Assembly: GCA_029582155.1 (NCBI GenBank)
Contig: CM055905.1
Location: forward strand, 2,593,920 to 2,657,919
Direction: 5' to 3'
Origin: Panopea generosa
Taxonomy: Eukaryota; Mollusca; Bivalvia; Adapedonta; Hiatellidae
DNA length: 64,000 bases
Shown here: positions 61,801 to 64,000 of the stretch, one piece after another
How positions within the stretch are numbered: position 1 is the first letter of the stretch
Layout of the letters: each line of letters begins with the position of its first letter
Program-made: the position numbers and the translations under genes
The notes under the pieces: model-generated
The model's database searches: none
Told to the model about the DNA's origin: nothing
What the model saw: only the letters and a program-made list of their open reading frames with translations

Positions 61801-63624
61801 CAAGAAATTTCCCATCATAGTGTAGTAGCTGGGGTTCATAAGTACGGCCAAAAGCATTTTCCCCATCGGGTCCTCATATAAACGTGCTGCACGGTGATAC
61901 TGGTCCTTTGGTGTGTTCATAAACATGTCTAAATCTGAATTACGCAACACGTATGCTTTGTACAATTTAAGTATTGTAATGCAACAACAAAAATGAAAAC
62001 CCGTATATATTATCTAAATTTATTGAATTTTTATTGGCCTCGTAAAAATATACCAAAGATAGTTTTACTATACAAATTTACTCAAAGTGAACCGGTAGTG
62101 TTGGCAATTCACGCCAGAGGTTGCGGGTTTAATCCCCAGCTCGATTCGACGCCTCTTTGAAAACAACATTCATTACTGGTTCTATCCAGGAGGCGGACTC
62201 GAGACCAGTTCATATAAGCTTTAAGACAATTGTGTCCTGACCACATGTGCCTCCTATGCATATTTTCGGTAAAGTCACTACCTGGAGTGACTGTTGTTAT
62301 ACCTGACAGATGTGTGTAAAGTCACTGCCTGGAGTGACTGTTGTGATACCTGACAGATGTGTGCAAAGTCACTGCCTGGATTGAATGATGTGATATCTGA
62401 CAGATGTCTGTAAAGTCACTGCCTGGAGTGACTGTTGTGATATCTGACAGATGTCTGTCAAGTCACTGCCTGGAGTGACTGTTGTGATATCTGACAGATG
62501 TATAAGAAGTCACTGCATGAGGTGAATGTTGTGATAGTCCTGACAGATGTCTGTAATCTCACTGCATGGGGTGAATGTGGTTATACCGTACAGATGTCTG
62601 TAAAGTCACTGCATTAAGTTATTGTGATACCTGATAGATGTCTGGAATGAATGTTGTGATATCTGCAGACATCTGTAAAGTCACTGCATGTAGTGAATGT
62701 TGTGATACCTGAAAGATGTCTGTAAAGTCACTGCATGTAGTGAATGTTGTGAAACCTGACTGACGTCTGTACATTCACTGGGATCATGGAAGATTAACTA
62801 GTACTCAAGAATACCCATGTCCGGAAGTTACTTATAACCTTCCCGCTTGAATCAGCGGTGAGAAACGAATGACAATGACTTTATGTCGTATATCAACAAT
62901 TACGGCTTTTGTGGCCAGACGATGATTCGAACTCGTGACCCCTGAATTGAACGCGCTACTGACCGAGATAACCGGTCTGACTTTTTACTAATGTGCATAC
63001 ATAGAAGCAGTCTTTATATCTATCTACATATTTATTGATATATACAGTAGCTCAGGCTATATTCTCACATAAAGTAGTAATTAACATTAAACATATAACT
63101 CATATTACAAAAAAATACTATAAGTGTCATTTAAATACAAGTTATTACTTAATACAAGTAAATTCGTTCTTAAAGGATAGACATGAAAAATAACTAACGA
63201 TGTTGCTTATGACAAGTTGTGCTCATTAGAGGTGCCCGCTAATATTGTTTCACTGTATTAAAGCAGATGGCGATGTAGTGAAACTTTTATTGTCCATTTA
63301 CACCTGAGTCGCTTGTTCGGTCCCATACTAGACTTTCATTAACAACACACAGTCCTGGTTCTACCAGAAAACAATCAGACTAGGTAGCTATCAAGAAAGC
63401 AAGGCGTGATTCATTCGGAATACCTCGGGCACGCACTCTTTATTTGGAGAACTGAGCGAGGTGTTCTGAATGAACGTGCTTAGGTTTGTTTGAAAGCATA
63501 CCATATGGGCACGCCAGGTCTTCCAAAAACACCTTGGTAACATCCCTTCCTTGTGGGTCCGCTTTACGAATGAGCACATCAGCGTACATACCATACGTTA
63601 GGGCATGATATCCAAACTGGGAAC
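58648..63624 (-). CDS. gene B: beta-lactamase-fold protein, 3' half (last four exons)
   Basis: Exons 63624-63502, 61934-61741, 59973-59725 and 58836-58648 match gene A exons 5-8 in exact length (123, 194, 249 and 189 nt) and phase. The first four exons, with the hydrophobic start and SxxK nucleophile, lie beyond the right edge. Visible motifs are FGYHALTYGMYADVLIRKAD, TTGTARGFAKLYGILANGG and FGHAGHGGQ. The protein ends CLDDFVTGEK. Compared with A, exons 5 and 8 are highly conserved, while the end of exon 6 is divergent. No stop or frameshift interrupts the visible exons, so the gene is probably functional. It is upstream of gene A in the array, on the same strand. Confidence 0.88.
59100..59620. 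other. intron sequence of gene B with T-rich and alternating GT/GC tracts
   Basis: It holds a poly-T stretch (59190-59240), an alternating gtgtgtgcgtgcgcgtgcga tract near 59337-59360, and an AT-rich stretch ending in cttaaa-like tails near 59590 that could be a LINE 3' UTR. The SINE found in gene A's equivalent intron is absent. Confidence 0.4.
59725..59973 (-). CDS. gene B exon equivalent to A exon 7
   Basis: It begins GMGIFNDPHFREVHMSAAL and ends YGAK. Acceptor cccacag, donor gtaaaa. Confidence 0.9.
59974..61330. other. intron of gene B equivalent to A intron 6, no gene
   Basis: Scattered alignment with gene A intron 6 (for example ccgtccttgcgcaa in both, and gtttaacgccattt near 60936 versus attaaacgccattt near 21573). 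A segment ending gaatgaaaataaaaaaaata near 60730 looks like an A-rich retroposon tail. The 119-codon ORF in gene A's intron is not conserved here. Confidence 0.4.
61480..61665 (+). mobile_element. SINE type 3 in gene B intron
   Basis: B box gcgggttcaatcc, then gtactggttctctccaggaa, ggctccaga and aagccttaagcc. It lies between the gene B exons equivalent to A exons 7 and 6. Confidence 0.6.
61741..61934 (-). CDS. gene B exon equivalent to A exon 6
   Basis: It begins DLDMFMNTPKDQYHRAARLY and ends VLVEVNN. Acceptor aattcag, donor gtacgt. The run SSSEVLVEVNN differs from gene A (SARRTVVEFNK) at most positions. Confidence 0.88.
62085..62230 (+). mobile_element. SINE type 3 in gene B intron
   Basis: It reads ttcacgccagaggttgcggg, taatccccagctcg, and ttactggttctatccaggag with gcggactcgag. 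The repeat array at 62255 begins just after it. Confidence 0.65.
62255..62785. repeat. 47-bp minisatellite in gene B intron
   Basis: About 11 units with ctgacagatgtctgtaaagt and cactgcctggagtgactgtt plus gtgata. Later units drift (gcatgtagtgaatgttgtga). Confidence 0.9.
62837..62979 (-). mobile_element. tRNA-derived SINE type 2 in gene B intron
   Basis: The minus strand has a B-box-like gagttcgaatcat and the same body (ttcgtttctcaccgctgatt) as the copies at 22921 and 36201. The A box is altered. Confidence 0.7.
63300..63385 (+). mobile_element. SINE type 3 tail fragment
   Basis: Contains cacacagtcctggttctaccag and aaaacaatcagactag, matching the type 3 body at lower identity. Confidence 0.35.
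63502..63624 (-). CDS. gene B exon equivalent to A exon 5
   Basis: It carries FGYHALTYG. Three residues of 41 differ from gene A. Acceptor ctttcag, donor gtatgc. Confidence 0.88.
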
Positions 63625-64000
63625 CTGAAAGGAAAATATATTCAAGCAAAGGTCATCAATTTTTGCAATATCTCGTATCAAACTAAACCATATTCATTTT
63701 TTCCGTGTAATAACCTAAATATTTAAAAAAGATATCATTTGTGTTGGACGACCTTTGATAATAAACGTTTTTTATCAAACTATTATCAGAGATATTCACA
63801 GTTTTAGACAGGCATGTCAATGTATTTGGTTAATGAGTTTGTCTATATCATCAGATTGATAATGCGGCTCTGAAATTCATCCGGTGTTTCTCAATTCTTT
63901 CAGTATATTAGTCTACAATTGAACAGAAAATTATGTCCATTTATTATTTAATGTATATACATATTATACAACACAATACGTGTTGTATTGATTTTAGCTC

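Overview
This window looks like a nuclear segment from a mollusc, most likely a bivalve. It is AT-rich, with short exons bounded by GT-AG introns. It holds several families of tRNA-headed SINEs, non-LTR retrotransposons (one with a 2A-like peptide of the kind reported from marine invertebrates), and dispersed repeats that I associate from memory with bivalve genomes. There is no sign of bacterial gene organisation.

The main gene content is a tandem array, all on the minus strand, of serine beta-lactamase-fold proteins (beta-lactamase domain-containing protein 2-like). Gene A is complete: eight exons from 31771 down to 19314, every phase agreeing, encoding 431 residues. Gene B enters from the right edge with its last four exons (63624 to 58648). 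Gene C shows only its first exon at the left edge (244 to 102). The three share exon boundaries, flanking sequence and upstream minisatellites, so the window samples a segmental tandem duplication with a repeat unit of about 31 kb or more.

The gap between genes C and A (245-19313) holds, in + order: a 28-bp minisatellite interrupted by a TTAA-flanked MITE; an L1-like LINE 3' end (minus, 3945-5440); a CR1-like LINE (plus, about 5440-12650) with a 2A-like N-terminus and two nested insertions (a SINE and a second LINE); more minisatellite; an RT fragment; and a decayed copy of a multicopy ORF family with a PIN-like D-T-D region.

The gap between genes A and B (31772-58647) repeats the promoter-proximal block, minisatellite and PIN-like remnant. 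It then carries about 20.6 kb (about 37820-58455) with no counterpart in the C-A gap: several satellite arrays, two more LINE remnants, a palindromic 21-bp repeat structure, a hAT-like MITE, and one isolated exon-like segment on the plus strand (52627-52735).

Only gene A, the visible parts of B and C, and possibly the 52627 exon look like functional host coding sequence. The LINE ORFs are all broken. The most notable structures are the lactamase-fold gene array, the 31-bp array in intron 2 of gene A whose units copy that intron's own 5' splice site, the 2A-bearing LINE with nested insertions, and the paralogous empty sites that let several insertions be ordered in time.
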